The position numbers were made by a program, and so were the translations under genes. From Sphingobacteriales bacterium JAD_PAG50586_3 (GTDB taxonomy: Bacteria > Bacteroidota > Bacteroidia > CAMBQF01), in contig CP096135.1 in the NCBI GenBank assembly GCA_023213195.1, forward strand, positions 3,654,842-3,718,841: DNA of 64,000 bases, given 5' to 3'. Below, in pieces: positions 28,516-38,325 of the stretch (its first letter is position 1; each line of letters starts with the position of its first letter). Under the pieces are notes generated by a model, which was given only the letters and a program-made list of their open reading frames with translations, did not search any database and was not told where the DNA came from.

Positions 28516-30868
28516 ATGAAATCAATTAAGGCCCTGTTATCGGGCTTATTCGTAATGGTGCTGGCTATCACCTCTTACAGCCAAACATATTCAAGGGTTA
28601 GCATACAAATAAACAATGCGGAAGAGATGAAAAAATTCCGCTCTCTGCCTATTGCTGCCGACCATGGTATATGGATTAAAAACCGTTTTGAGACCGACCT
28701 TAACACAGGCGAAATTCAAAAGGTAAAAAACGCGGGTATTACCTGCGATGTTTTGATTGCTGATGTAGCGGCATACTATGCCAACCGTAATAATAACAAG
28801 AATAAAAGCCCACAGGGTGGTAACACCATACAGGGCGGCACCGGCTGCGGCCCAGCTACTGATGTACCTGAGCTCATCAAACTTCAGCTTAGGGTCTATG
28901 GCGGGCTTTTTTACTTATAATGAGTTTTTAGCCCACTTGGATACTATGGCGGCGTTATACCCCAACCTTATCACCATAAAACAACCCATAGGCAACTACC
29001 AAACCATACAAGGCAGGCCTATTTACTGGGTAAAGCTATCAGACAACGTAGCCCAGAATGAGAACCCAACAGAACCTCAGGTTTTGTACACAGCAATACA
29101 CCATGCGCGCGAGCCGCTAGGCTTGTCTCAGCTTATATTCTACATGTACTTTTTGTTAGAGAACTATGCTACCAATACCGATGTGCAGAACGTGGTGAAC
29201 AATAACGAGTTGTTTTTTGTACCGATGCTAAACCCCGACGGGTATATATACAACCAAACCCAAAACCCCAACGGTGGCGGTATGTGGCGCAAAAACCGCC
29301 GCAACAACGGCGATGGTACTTTTGGTGTAGACTTAAACCGTAACTACGATTACGAATGGGGTGGCGAAGGTTCATCGCCCAACTCTAACGATGAAACCTA
29401 TATGGGCACAGGCCCTTTTTCTGAACCTGAAACACAGGCTATTAAATGGTTTATAGAAAACCACAACTTTGTAACCGCGCTAAACAACCACACCTATTCT
29501 GACTTATTATTATACCCCTGGGGCTATACTCAAGACCTACAATGCCCCGATAATGATGCCTTTGTTGCGTTTACTGCTGATATGGTAAGTAAAAACTCGT
29601 TGGTAAACATACAAAGCTCGGATTTATACCCCGCAGCCGGTGGTTCTGACGACTGGGCCTATGGCGATACTACCAACAAACCAAAAATATATGCTATGAC
29701 ACCCGAACTGGGCACGCAGGAAGATGGTTTTTGGCCAGAGATAGACCGCATTTTGCCAGAGTGTAAAGAGATGGTAGATATGAACCTAAAACTGGCACTG
29801 ATAGCCGGTAACTACGGTGTAGTATCTGACCAAACACCTATAATTTTAGGCGGCAACACATCAGGTTATTTTAAATACTCTTTGCAGCGCCTGGGTATTG
29901 CTAACGGAAACTTTACAGTAACCATTACCCCGCTAAGCAACATAGTATCTGTAGGCGCAGCGCAGGTACATGCAGGCATGGCCCTTGGCCAAACCGATGT
30001 TGACTCTATTGCCTATACCCTACCCGCCAACCTGCTTACGGGTGCACAGGTTAAGTATGTGCTGGAAGTAAACAACGGTTCTTTTAGCAAGTTTGATACT
30101 ATTACCAAGCTGTTTGGCGCGGGTACTATTGCGTTTAGCAACAGCGGCGGCCCTTTAACCGACTGGACCATTAGCAACGGCTGGGGTTTAAGCACCAACA
30201 CCTTTTTTAGCGCACCCAACTCACTGGCCGACTCGCCAAACGGCAACTACCCTAATAATACCAGCCGCACTATGCGCACAACACAGTTGGTAGATTTAAC
30301 CAACTCTACATCGGCATACCTGCGTTTTAAAGCCCGCTGGGATATTGAGGCAGCGTATGATTATGCGCAGGTATCAGCATCGCTAGACGGACAATCGTGG
30401 ACCCCGCTGTGTGGTAAATACACCCACCCCGGCAGCATAAACCAGGATTTTGAGCAGCCTGTATACGATGGCACTAAAGCCGGTTGGGTTGATGAAGAAA
30501 TAGACCTTGTTGACTATACAGGGCAACAAATTTATATCCGCTTTGGCTTATATGCCGACCAAGGAGTAACCGGCGATGGTATATTTATAGATGATGTTAC
30601 AGTTGATAAACTATTAGCAGAACCCAATGCTGTGGGCGAAAATGCTGCCGATAAAATAGCCTTGTACCCTAACCCGGCAACAAATAAGCTGTTTTTAAAT
30701 ACCAATGGGTTAACGGTAGGCTACACTATTTATAACACCATGGGCCAACAGGTTACCGGCGGCACTTATAATGCCGGTATTGACTTAGCAGGCTTAAACA
30801 CCGGTATGTACTTTATTACCATTACCCACAACGGAGAGCAAACGGTTAAAAGGTTTGTGAAGTTATAG
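28516..30868 (+). CDS. Secreted zinc carboxypeptidase (M14) with T9SS domain, one frameshift
   Basis: Signal peptide (cut after SYSQ), a ~110-residue propeptide-like region, then a peptidase M14 domain: zinc ligands HxxE in HHAREPLG and the later His in ALNNHTYSDL, substrate Arg in VDLNRNYDY, catalytic Glu in PELGTQEDGF. A jelly-roll/MAM-like domain (about residues 530-690) and a T9SS type A domain (LYPNPATNKLF, ending KRFVKL) follow. It is an exported exopeptidase for protein scavenging. The frame breaks near 28875 between propeptide and catalytic domain; the two parts overlap by about 140 bp in different frames. Confidence 0.87.
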
Positions 30869-30924
30869 CTTATAGCTTATAGCTTATAGCTTATAGCTTA
30901 TAGCTTATAGCTTATAGCTTATAG
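30864..30924. repeat. Heptamer tandem repeat TATAGCT, about 8.7 copies
   Basis: The 7-bp unit repeats without error from the stop codon of the peptidase gene to its terminator. It contributes the TAG stop. Confidence 0.9.
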
Positions 30925-30957
30925 AAAATCCCGCTCCTTAACAGGGCGGGATTTTTA
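30925..30957. terminator. Terminator between the M14 peptidase and DUF4920 genes
   Basis: AAAATCCCGC/GCGGGATTTTT stem with an 11-nt loop between convergent genes. Confidence 0.75.
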
Positions 30958-30980
30958 TTATTCCCTAGAAGATGACTGTT

Positions 30981-31433
30981 CTAGTATATTATCACACCGT
31001 CGGCGGTGAAGGTTAGACGGGTTTCGGGTTGGGTAATGGCTTTGATTTCTTTTTTGCTTTTACCGGCATCTTCAGCATAATGCTTCAGCATATCAACCGA
31101 TACAGTTTCGGTATAAGCGTAGCCCTCTATAACCGCCCTTTTGCCACCACTGTCTTTGGGTACAAAAAAGCCATAATCTTTAAAACGCACCATCATTGTT
31201 TGTCCGTTGCCCATGTCAACATTCATCCAGCAGCCTTTTACTTTGCAGGCTTCAATAATAGGTACATCAATCTTAATTTTTAGAGAGTCTTTCCCTTTAA
31301 TTTCTTCTTTAAACTTATCTACACTTACAGCATTGTCGCGTGTAATTTTAGCACCAAAGCTTTGCTCTGTTTGCCCTACGGCTATAAAAGCAACAAAAGC
31401 TGATAGCACAACTGATAAAAAGATGTTTTTCAT
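30981..31433 (-). CDS. DUF4920 family secreted protein
   Basis: A 150-residue protein with signal peptide (cut after AVGQ). The core CKVKGCWM and VRFKDYGFFVP, followed by a YAYTETVSVDMLKHYAEDAG segment, fit DUF4920, a Bacteroidota periplasmic family with a conserved Cys-x4-Cys pair and OB-like fold. Function unknown; metal or redox binding is possible from the Cys pair. Intact. It follows the diacylglycerol kinase-like gene by 21 bases on the same strand, so they may form an operon. Confidence 0.75.
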   Translation of the reverse strand: MKNIFLSVVLSAFVAFIAVGQTEQSFGAKITRDNAVSVDKFKEEIKGKDSLKIKIDVPIIEACKVKGCWMNVDMGNGQTMMVRFKDYGFFVPKDSGGKRAVIEGYAYTETVSVDMLKHYAEDAGKSKKEIKAITQPETRLTFTADGVIIY

Positions 31434-31454
31434 ACTTTATAATTTTATACAAAT

Positions 31455-32360
31455 TTACACTAAAACGTTAAGCGATTTAGGGTTTACAGATATGTTAAGC
31501 TCGCGGCCCAGGCGCACCGGCTCCCCATCTACGTGAGCTAACACGGTGGTTTGGGTAATCTTCATTTCAGACCCGCGATAAATATCCATATACGGAGATT
31601 CTTCTACAGAGCCTGCAAACAATAACGATGCCATAACAAACACCGCGTAAAAGGGGAACGGCTTACAAACGGCCAAATCCAGTATACCATCGTCAATTTC
31701 GGCACCGGGAGCTATAATGGCGTTGTTGCCCCATTGGTTGCTGTTGCCACATATAACTACAAAGGCTTTGGTTTCTATAACCTCGCCATTAATTTCAATT
31801 TTATACTCTTTGGGTTTGTACCTAAAATACTCCTGAAAGATAAGCCACACATAAGAAAACAGGCCACGCGGGCCAAATAGTGCAAACTTCCAGGCTATAA
31901 AAGCATCAAACCCCATACCGGTAGTGCTTAAAAACACATCGTTATTAATAACGCCGGTATCAATGCGCTTTACATTATAATCATTTATGCGCTGTATAGC
32001 CTTTTTATGGTTTAAAGGCAGTTTAAGGTAGCGTGCCAAGCCGTTGCCCGACCCTGCAGGTATAATAGCCAATGCTGTTTCTGTGCCTATTAGTGCACAA
32101 CCTACCTCGTGGGCAGAACCATCTCCGCCAACAGCAACTACTACATCAAACCCAAGGTCTGATGCTTCTTTGCTAAGCTCTGTAGCATGCTTGGGGCCTT
32201 CGGTATATACAATGTCGTAATCAAACTTAGTATGGTTCAGGTACTTTTCTATTTGCGCCTGTATTTTGTTTTTACGGCCAATACCTGATATGGGGTTGAT
32301 TATAAACCTAACCCGCTTTTTGTCTTCTATTTCCAAATCCCAAATTTTAAATCCACTCAA
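31455..32360 (-). CDS. Diacylglycerol kinase-type lipid kinase (DagK/YegS)
   Basis: The catalytic domain begins RFIINPISG and contains the ATP-binding GGDGSAHEV and GSGNGLARYL motifs typical of DAG/sphingosine kinase-like proteins. The C-terminal half has the DTGVINNDVFLSTTGMGFDA strand and the terminal HVDGEPV motif of the second domain. It probably phosphorylates a membrane lipid such as diacylglycerol. 301 residues, intact; start at 32360. Confidence 0.85.
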   Translation of the reverse strand: MSGFKIWDLEIEDKKRVRFIINPISGIGRKNKIQAQIEKYLNHTKFDYDIVYTEGPKHATELSKEASDLGFDVVVAVGGDGSAHEVGCALIGTETALAIIPAGSGNGLARYLKLPLNHKKAIQRINDYNVKRIDTGVINNDVFLSTTGMGFDAFIAWKFALFGPRGLFSYVWLIFQEYFRYKPKEYKIEINGEVIETKAFVVICGNSNQWGNNAIIAPGAEIDDGILDLAVCKPFPFYAVFVMASLLFAGSVEESPYMDIYRGSEMKITQTTVLAHVDGEPVRLGRELNISVNPKSLNVLV

Positions 32361-32366
32361 AAATAC

Positions 32367-32394
32367 AAAGAGGCGCCTTAGGGGCGCCTCTTTT
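32367..32394 (-). terminator. Terminator after the small lipoprotein gene
   Basis: AAAGAGGCGCC-TTAG-GGGCGCCTCTTT gives an 11-bp stem with a 4-nt loop, downstream of the gene at 32414. Confidence 0.8.
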
Positions 32395-32413
32395 AAATAT
32401 TATCTGTTACAGA

Positions 32414-32942
32414 CTATTGTTTTGTACCAGAAGCAGTGCACTGGAAGTTAACAGCACCTGTACCGTCGTTGTAATCAAAGTTGTAAGCAATAGTTACAGC
32501 ATTGTTAGCACCTAAAGTAATAGTAGCTGGAGCTTTAACAGTGTAAGTGTCGCCGCTAATAGTTACAGACTGAGGAGTGTCAAGAGTAATTGTATTACCA
32601 GAAACAGTACCTGTCATTGTGAAAGAAGCACCGAAGTTACCGAAGTTAGTAACGGTAACAGTTAATTTATCAGAGCTTTGAGCAACAGAGAAAGAAATAC
32701 CGTTAGTAGCAACGTTGCCTTGACTGGCAAATTTCATTTACAAGGTAAGCACCAACAAACTGGTCGGTAGCATAAGCACAAGTAGCATCATCATCAGTTG
32801 CATCTGCATCGTAGTTATCAGCATTAACATCTGTACAGCCTTCTTTACCACATGATGAGAAAGTTGCAGTACCAACAAGTAGCATAGAAGCTACAGCGGT
32901 AGCACCTAAAAATTTACGGAAATTTACATTCATAGTTTTCAT
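32414..32942 (-). CDS. Small lipoprotein with GC-x-NY Cys motif, one frameshift
   Basis: Signal peptide and lipobox (FSSC) are followed by an Asp/Cys motif (GCTDVNADNYDADATDDDATC) of the kind repeated in many Bacteroidota secreted proteins. A ~115-residue beta-rich lipocalin-like domain follows, ending QCTASGTKQ. The two halves lie in different frames joined near 32730. Function unknown. Start at 32942; an ATG three codons later is equally possible. Confidence 0.6.
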
Positions 32943-33046
32943 AGTTGTTATTAGTTATTTAATCGTTTCTTGTGGGTGCAAATATACCTTTCTTTTTTTG
33001 AGACAAGAAAAAATGTGATAAAAAAAACATATTTATGGAAAAAGAA

Positions 33047-33054
33047 TATTTTTG
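33047..33054 (+). promoter_or_regulatory. -7 box of lipoprotein gene 33092
   Basis: TATTTTTG followed by CACC, 38 nt before the start codon; no clear -33 TTG at the right distance. Confidence 0.5.
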
Positions 33055-33091
33055 CACCTAATATAACAAACAAGGAAAACATTAACAGACT

Positions 33092-33490
33092 ATGAAAAAG
33101 ATTGTAACCTTACTAACCGTGGCTACTGTAGCATTGTTCTACGCCTGCGGACCTAGCGCTGAGGAAAAAGCATTGAAAGAAAAAGCTAAGAATGACTCTA
33201 TTGCTGCTGCCGAAGCTAAAGCTAAAGCTGAGCAAGACTCTTTAGCCAACGTTTTACGTGTTACAGATTCTATTGCAAACGCTACGCGTATTGCCGATTC
33301 TCTAGCTAACCTACCTAAAGCTGGTGGCGCTAAAAAACCTACTTTAACTAAAGACCAGGTTAAAACAAACAACGCCGTAAAAGACGTTACCAATGTTAAA
33401 GGTGGTACTTCTACCCCTAAAACACCAGAGCAAATTAAAAAAGAAAACGAAGCTATTAAAAAAGTAAAAGGCGCTAAAGGCGGCAATTAA
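33092..33490 (+). CDS. Ala/Lys-rich lipoprotein, paralogue A
   Basis: Signal peptide and lipobox (LFYAC) then an almost entirely helical, low-complexity chain of Ala, Lys, Asp and Ser with repeated DSIAxAxxxADSLA phrases, predicted coiled coil, and a basic Gly/Lys tail. 132 residues. The following gene has the same lipobox (AC-GP), the same repeat phrase and a similar promoter, so they are probably paralogues. Function unknown; an envelope spacer or Lpp-like role is only a guess. Confidence 0.7.
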   Translation: MKKIVTLLTVATVALFYACGPSAEEKALKEKAKNDSIAAAEAKAKAEQDSLANVLRVTDSIANATRIADSLANLPKAGGAKKPTLTKDQVKTNNAVKDVTNVKGGTSTPKTPEQIKKENEAIKKVKGAKGGN

Positions 33491-33511
33491 TAAGCATTGT
33501 AAGTACTTATT

Positions 33512-33546
33512 AAAAAAGGTGTGTTGAAAAAACACACCTTTTTTTG
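33512..33546 (+). terminator. Terminator after paralogue A
   Basis: AAAGGTGTGTT-GAAAA-AACACACCTTT, 11 bp, with a T tail. Confidence 0.8.
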
Positions 33547-33556
33547 TTGTAATGTA

Positions 33557-33586
33557 TTGTAGATATGAAAAATATATCTAAATTTG
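33557..33586 (+). promoter_or_regulatory. Promoter of lipoprotein paralogue B
   Basis: TTG (33557-33559), exactly 19 nt, TAAATTTG (33579-33586), then CACC. It leaves a leader of about 45 nt before the ATG at 33637. Confidence 0.7.
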
Positions 33587-33636
33587 CACCCGTTTTTATA
33601 TTATTTAACCTAACACAATTTCAAAAAACACAAACA

Positions 33637-33867
33637 ATGAAAAAAGCTCTTATTGCTGGTCTTCTTGGTTTTTCAGTGCTTTTTGTAGCTTGCGGCCCTA
33701 AAGGCGAAGATGCTGACAAAAAGAAAGCTGACTCAATTCGTATCGCTGACTCTACAGCTAAAGTTCAAGCTGCTGCTGATAGCGCTATGAAAGCTCAAGC
33801 TGCTGCTGATAGCGCTGCTAAAGCTGCTACTGCTGACACTACTAAGAAAGTAGAAGAGAAGAAATAA
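33637..33867 (+). CDS. Ala/Lys-rich lipoprotein, paralogue B
   Basis: A 76-residue lipoprotein with lipobox LFVAC followed by GPKGEDADKKK and then tandem AAADSAMKAQ / AAADSAAKA phrases. The start at 33637 is taken because it begins the signal peptide and lies downstream of a consensus promoter; an earlier in-frame ATG lies upstream of the -7 box. Same composition as the preceding gene, each with its own promoter and terminator. No function known. Confidence 0.7.
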   Translation: MKKALIAGLLGFSVLFVACGPKGEDADKKKADSIRIADSTAKVQAAADSAMKAQAAADSAAKAATADTTKKVEEKK

Positions 33868-33897
33868 TTTCACAATTATTTATCTTCTTTGGCCAAA

Positions 33898-33938
33898 GAA
33901 AAAAAGTCCGTTAACCCTAGGTTAGCGGACTTTTTTAT
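33898..33938. terminator. Terminator between paralogue B and the CoA-transferase gene
   Basis: A 16-bp stem (AAAAAGTCCG-TAACC with GGTTA-CGGACTTTTTT) and CTA loop; works on both strands. Confidence 0.85.
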
Positions 33939-33954
33939 TTGTGTAAATTGAATT

Positions 33955-35420
33955 TTAAAATAGGTTATTGTCTTCGCCCAAAAATGGAGCTGAAGGCAAA
34001 ACATTGGCTGAACCGGAAAAGTTAACGGGGAAGGCTACTGTTTTTATAGGTTGACCGTTGTTTTCTACCGTATTAAATGTATTGGTAGCATTCAAAAAAG
34101 TGTCGGCGGGTAAGTCTGCTAAATCCCTTACAACGGTAATGCACACATCGGCAGTGCTGCCCAGTAGTTCCCATTCGGCAGCAGGTTTTGTAATAAACAC
34201 CGCCTCTAAATCGGATTTAAGTTGTTGTATTTGATCAATTTGCTGGTTTGCAATCCTCCCTCCCACTCCGGCTTATCTATCATTTTACAAAAACCTATCC
34301 AAAATTTGGGCTCTAAGGCACCAAAGGCTATGTACTTACCATCGGCACAGGCATAAATGTTATAATTAGCAATAGCACCGCCCAGTTCTGTAATAGTTTT
34401 GCCTTGGGCTTGCTGGCTTGCCAATGGCAGGGCTAATAAAGGCACTGCGGCATTAGCCATAGATACATCTATATATTTGCCTAGGCCGGTCTTTTCACGC
34501 TCGTAGAGGGCAGCTGTGCAAGCCGTAAGCGCCATGTAACTACCTCCTCCAACATCAGCTAACTGAAAACCGGGCATAACGGGTTTGCCGGTACTGTCTT
34601 TATTCAACCCAAGTAAACCTGCGGCGGCCAAATAATTTAAATCGTGCCCTGCCAGTTGTGCATTGGAGTTGTTTTGCCCATAGCCTGTAATGGAAATGTA
34701 TATAATACTGGGGTTGAGTTGTTTAATAGTTTCGTAGCCAAGGCCCATGTCGGCCATTACGCCCGGGCGGTACTGCTCTACCAATACGTCGGCCGTTTTA
34801 ATTAAATCAAGCAGGCGTTGTTTCTCAGCCCTAAAATCTACAGACACGCTGTATTTGCCTGCGTTTAATGCTAAATAGTATGCTGATACCCCATTAATAA
34901 AGGGTGGAAAGGTGCGTATATAATCGGGCGAGTGTTTGTCTTCAACCTTGATAACCTCGGCACCCATTTCGGCCATAAACATGGTAGAAAGCGGGCCGGG
35001 CAGCAGCCTTGTAAAATCTATAACCCGCACACCGGTTAACGGGCCTTGGGGCAACTGACGCAGCCCTCTACTTTCTTGCGGATTGCTGTTTACCTCGTAT
35101 TTCTTAAAGAGTTTGGCAAAATTTAGCATTGCCATAAGGTTGCTAACCTTAACAGTACCTTGCAATAAGGCTTCTTGCGGATTAATAGTACCCGTTTCTA
35201 GCCCTACATAATTTTGGCTATCTGTTTCTATTAAACAATCGGGCGTGCTTACTAAACCATCGCTAACGGTACATTCCCCATCAGCAATTTTAATAGTGTA
35301 TTGGCAGGCATGAGGGCCTGTTAGGTTAAAATGAAACGTTAACTCAACCCCATTGGCCTTTTCTTTTCTAAAGCGTGTTGTAACGCTGTTGAATAGTTGG
35401 GCGGGGGTAACGGGTTCCAT
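33955..35420 (-). CDS. SCP2-CaiB/BaiF CoA-transferase (racemase-like) fusion, one frameshift
   Basis: Residues 1-105 read as an SCP2 sterol/lipid carrier domain (LTFHFNLTGP, CTVSDGLVSTPDC, LLQGTVKVSNLMAMLNFAKLF). Residues ~120-485 are a class III CoA-transferase with VIDFTRLLPGP, AEMGAEVIKVE, DVLVEQYRPGVM and the catalytic-Asp motif GHDLNYLA shared with alpha-methylacyl-CoA racemase. The fusion suggests handling of branched or steroid-like acyl-CoAs. One G missing near 34255 joins the last ~85 residues. The start at 35420 lies 3 nt after the TonB receptor stop, so both are one operon. Confidence 0.82.
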
Positions 35421-35422
35421 TT

Positions 35423-37774
35423 TTAAAATTTATGCGAGTACTGGAAAGTAATACTGCATGGCGCCTCCATAATACCGGGCCTTATAGAGTACTCTGTATT
35501 TAGCATGTTGCGGACAACCAGGCCAACAGAATTGCTGTGTTTTAAGTCGTAAACCAAACGTGCATCAATAATAAATTTGCCCTTGTTGTTTTTTAACCTA
35601 TAATCGCTTAACCCGGGAATAAATGAGTTAAATACAGGGTCAATTTTATTCATAAAGCTATTGTATGTGCCGGTGGTACCAATTTTAAAACGGCCAATCT
35701 GGTATTCAAGGTCCATGCGTAATGAGTGGTTCATGCGGTAAGTAAGCATGCTGGCAATAACAGTAGAATCAGGATTTATAAACGCTTTGGCAGCGTTAGA
35801 GATGTACCTCCATACGTTGCGTTGCAGGGTATCGCCCTGTAAATCGCCGGGGTAGTAATAGGTATAGCCACCAAAAAAGCGGAACTGTTGTTTGCTATCT
35901 ATAATCCACTCGCCATTGCCGCTAACCTCAAAACCGGCAATGCGGCTACGCTCGCGATTTAGGTTTTTAAAGCCGGGTGTGTAGTATATAATGCCTGTAC
36001 CTTCCTGCACCTGCTCGTATAAGTCAAATACAAACTCTGTCATTTGGCGGTACTCATTCCAAAACAAGGCAAAATCAAAATAACCCTGGAATTTATCGCC
36101 GGTAAACTGGCGTTTGTATGCCACCTCTGCATTCCAACCATATTCAGGTTTAATGGCAGGGTTAGCAAAGAATGTAAGCGGACCAATATCACCTTTAACA
36201 AAACGCTCTACAACACTAGGCGAACGGAAACCCTGCCCCCACGATGCGCGGATGTTATTAAACTCGTTAAGAGCATAGTTGGCACCTAAACGGAATACTG
36301 GGATAGAAAAATCGGGAATGTAAACAGGAATGGTATCAACACCGGCAAGTTTTTGCGGCGGGCTAAATACATTAAGCTCGTAACGCACACCACCTACAAT
36401 AGACAGGCGGTCCCACAGTTTCTTTTCTACCTGGGCATAAATGCCGCCATAGTAAGTTCTGGCAGTAGCATCGCCAATAACGGTGCTTTGGGTATAACCA
36501 AGGCTACCGGCCACACCGGCTGTAAAAACCCAGTCTTTAGTAGTACGTTTTAAATACTGGTACTCTCCAAACAACTGGTTGTTGTAGTTATCAAAATTTT
36601 CGTTACGCAGTAGTGTTACATTATAGTAACGCATGCGCAGGGTATGCTTAACATTATTCTTAGTTATATAGGTAATGTTAGGGTCAATATTAATATTGTA
36701 ATACTGCTCGTTTGATGTTACATCGGTATAAGGCTTGTAAGCACCACCATCGGCATTTTCCCAAAATATCATACGGTCGTACTGATTGTACATAACGTTA
36801 GCATTAATGCCCCACGTTAAGCCCGCAATTTTGGTATGCACCCGCATTTTGGTATTTAACCTAAACTGCTGGTTGTTGTTGCTTTGCATGTAGCTGTTCA
36901 ACTGGTTAAAGTTGCCGCCAATTACAAGGTCTACATTTTTTATTTTACGCTTATGATTAAAAAAGCCACCAACAAAACCGGGGCTTTGGCTGCGTTTCCA
37001 CCAACGTAGTTCTTCGCGCTTTGGGTTAAAATATACCCCCGAAAAAAACTGCACTTTGGTTTCGGGTACGGTGTCCATAGGCCATGCTGTGCGCACGCTT
37101 ATTACCCCATTTAAAGCTGAAGAACCGTATAGTACCGATGCGGCACCTTTAACAACCTCTACCTGCTCTGCATTTTCTAACGGCACAAAGTTCCAGTTAA
37201 GGTCGCCCCAGTCGCCACGTACCAGCGGCATATTATCTACCAATAGCATTACACGGCTGCCAACACCGTAGGCATAGCCACTGCCGCCGCGTATGTTTGC
37301 CTGCCCATCTATAACCGTTACACCGGGTGTGCGGGCTACAACATCGCTAAGGCTTTGTACGGCATTGTTTTTTATAATATAATCTTTTACAACGTCTATA
37401 GAAATGGTTTCCTCGTTAATACGCTTATCATACTGGCCGCCGGTAACAACTACAGTACCCAGGTTTTTACTGTCTTTAACAAAATTAATGTCCAGGGTAA
37501 CATTTTCGCCTGCGGCAAGGGTAACCGTTTTGGTATACTTACGATAGCCCAGCAACTTTACACTAACGGTGTAAGTGCCCGGTTTAAGGTTAAGTTTATA
37601 TTTTCCGTTTACATCAGTAAACGCGGCAGTTTGCGCATCGGCTGCAACGGTAGCCATAAAAACGGGCTGCCTGTCGGTACTGTCAGTAACGGTACCAGAG
37701 ATGGTTTGTGCGGATATAGTTGTTGCCAATAAGGCGAACAGTGCTACTAGGGTGGATGTGTAGAGTTTAATCAT
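35423..37774 (-). CDS. TonB-dependent outer-membrane receptor
   Basis: Signal peptide (cut after ISAQ), an N-terminal carboxypeptidase-regulatory-like domain (SGTVTDSTDRQPVFMATV, about 25-105), plug domain (VARTPGVTVIDG, IRGGSGYAYG, VEVVKGAASVLYGSSALNGVI) and a C-terminal 22-strand barrel ending in FQYSHKF. 783 residues, smaller than SusC and without a SusD partner. It is directly followed by the SCP2-CoA-transferase gene, so a hydrophobic organic ligand is conceivable; the frame is intact. Confidence 0.87.
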   Translation of the reverse strand: MIKLYTSTLVALFALLATTISAQTISGTVTDSTDRQPVFMATVAADAQTAAFTDVNGKYKLNLKPGTYTVSVKLLGYRKYTKTVTLAAGENVTLDINFVKDSKNLGTVVVTGGQYDKRINEETISIDVVKDYIIKNNAVQSLSDVVARTPGVTVIDGQANIRGGSGYAYGVGSRVMLLVDNMPLVRGDWGDLNWNFVPLENAEQVEVVKGAASVLYGSSALNGVISVRTAWPMDTVPETKVQFFSGVYFNPKREELRWWKRSQSPGFVGGFFNHKRKIKNVDLVIGGNFNQLNSYMQSNNNQQFRLNTKMRVHTKIAGLTWGINANVMYNQYDRMIFWENADGGAYKPYTDVTSNEQYYNINIDPNITYITKNNVKHTLRMRYYNVTLLRNENFDNYNNQLFGEYQYLKRTTKDWVFTAGVAGSLGYTQSTVIGDATARTYYGGIYAQVEKKLWDRLSIVGGVRYELNVFSPPQKLAGVDTIPVYIPDFSIPVFRLGANYALNEFNNIRASWGQGFRSPSVVERFVKGDIGPLTFFANPAIKPEYGWNAEVAYKRQFTGDKFQGYFDFALFWNEYRQMTEFVFDLYEQVQEGTGIIYYTPGFKNLNRERSRIAGFEVSGNGEWIIDSKQQFRFFGGYTYYYPGDLQGDTLQRNVWRYISNAAKAFINPDSTVIASMLTYRMNHSLRMDLEYQIGRFKIGTTGTYNSFMNKIDPVFNSFIPGLSDYRLKNNKGKFIIDARLVYDLKHSNSVGLVVRNMLNTEYSIRPGIMEAPCSITFQYSHKF

Positions 37775-38098
37775 TACTCTTAGCTAAAACTTGGCGAAAT
37801 TAGCAATAAACACGCTACTGACAGCCATTTTTTTGAACATATTTATTGGTTAAAAATAAGATACACGGTAAGTTTCTTGGGTTTCCCTTATAATCAAACA
37901 ATGTGGAATGTTTATAAATACATAGTTTCCCAAAAACTATCTGGTCGCTGTATCAGATCACAACATTAGACGTATGTAAATAGAAGTTATTGCATTTATG
38001 TTACATTTTCTACTTTAGAATGCTCAATAGAAATGTTTTTCGCTTATAGTGAGTTGTAATCTTTTTTACATTTTTTCTCATCCTATCAATATGCGGTA

Positions 38099-38106
38099 TA
38101 TATTTG
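38099..38106 (+). promoter_or_regulatory. -7 box of the cobalamin-riboswitch transcript
   Basis: TATATTTG matches the consensus and lies about 6 nt before the first riboswitch helix; no good -33 TTG. The rest of 37775-38098 is AT-rich with no gene seen. Confidence 0.5.
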
Positions 38107-38111
38107 CGGCT

Positions 38112-38300
38112 GCTAAGGTTTTCAATCGCGTTGATTGAAATTAAAAGGGAACGGTGTGAAAATCGCCGACACTACCCGGTGCTGTAAGTCCTTTACAAAA
38201 GTTTTTTGCACAATGCCACTGTTGGAATATCCATCACGGGAAGGCGCAAAAGATAGGACGAGTCAGAAGACCTGCCACTAGCATACATCAAAACCGGCTT
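38112..38300 (+). ncRNA. Cobalamin (B12) riboswitch
   Basis: It contains the conserved landmarks in order: AAGGGAACGGTGTGAAAATC, GCCGACACTACCCGGTGCTG, TGCCACTG, and the B12 box AGTCAGAAGACCTGCC (38261-38276). The upstream TTTTCAATC/GATTGAAA pairing gives an initial helix. It precedes a BtuB-like receptor, so binding of adenosylcobalamin should repress the downstream uptake genes. Confidence 0.93.
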
Positions 38301-38325
38301 TCGGGAAGAAAGGCTATTTGATACC

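Noticed and set aside
28244..28519. Open frame before the peptidase gene
   Set aside because: Overlaps a hairpin repeat, has low-complexity composition and no start context.
35423..37774. SusC-type glycan receptor
   Set aside because: No SusD-like lipoprotein follows and the protein is smaller than typical SusC.
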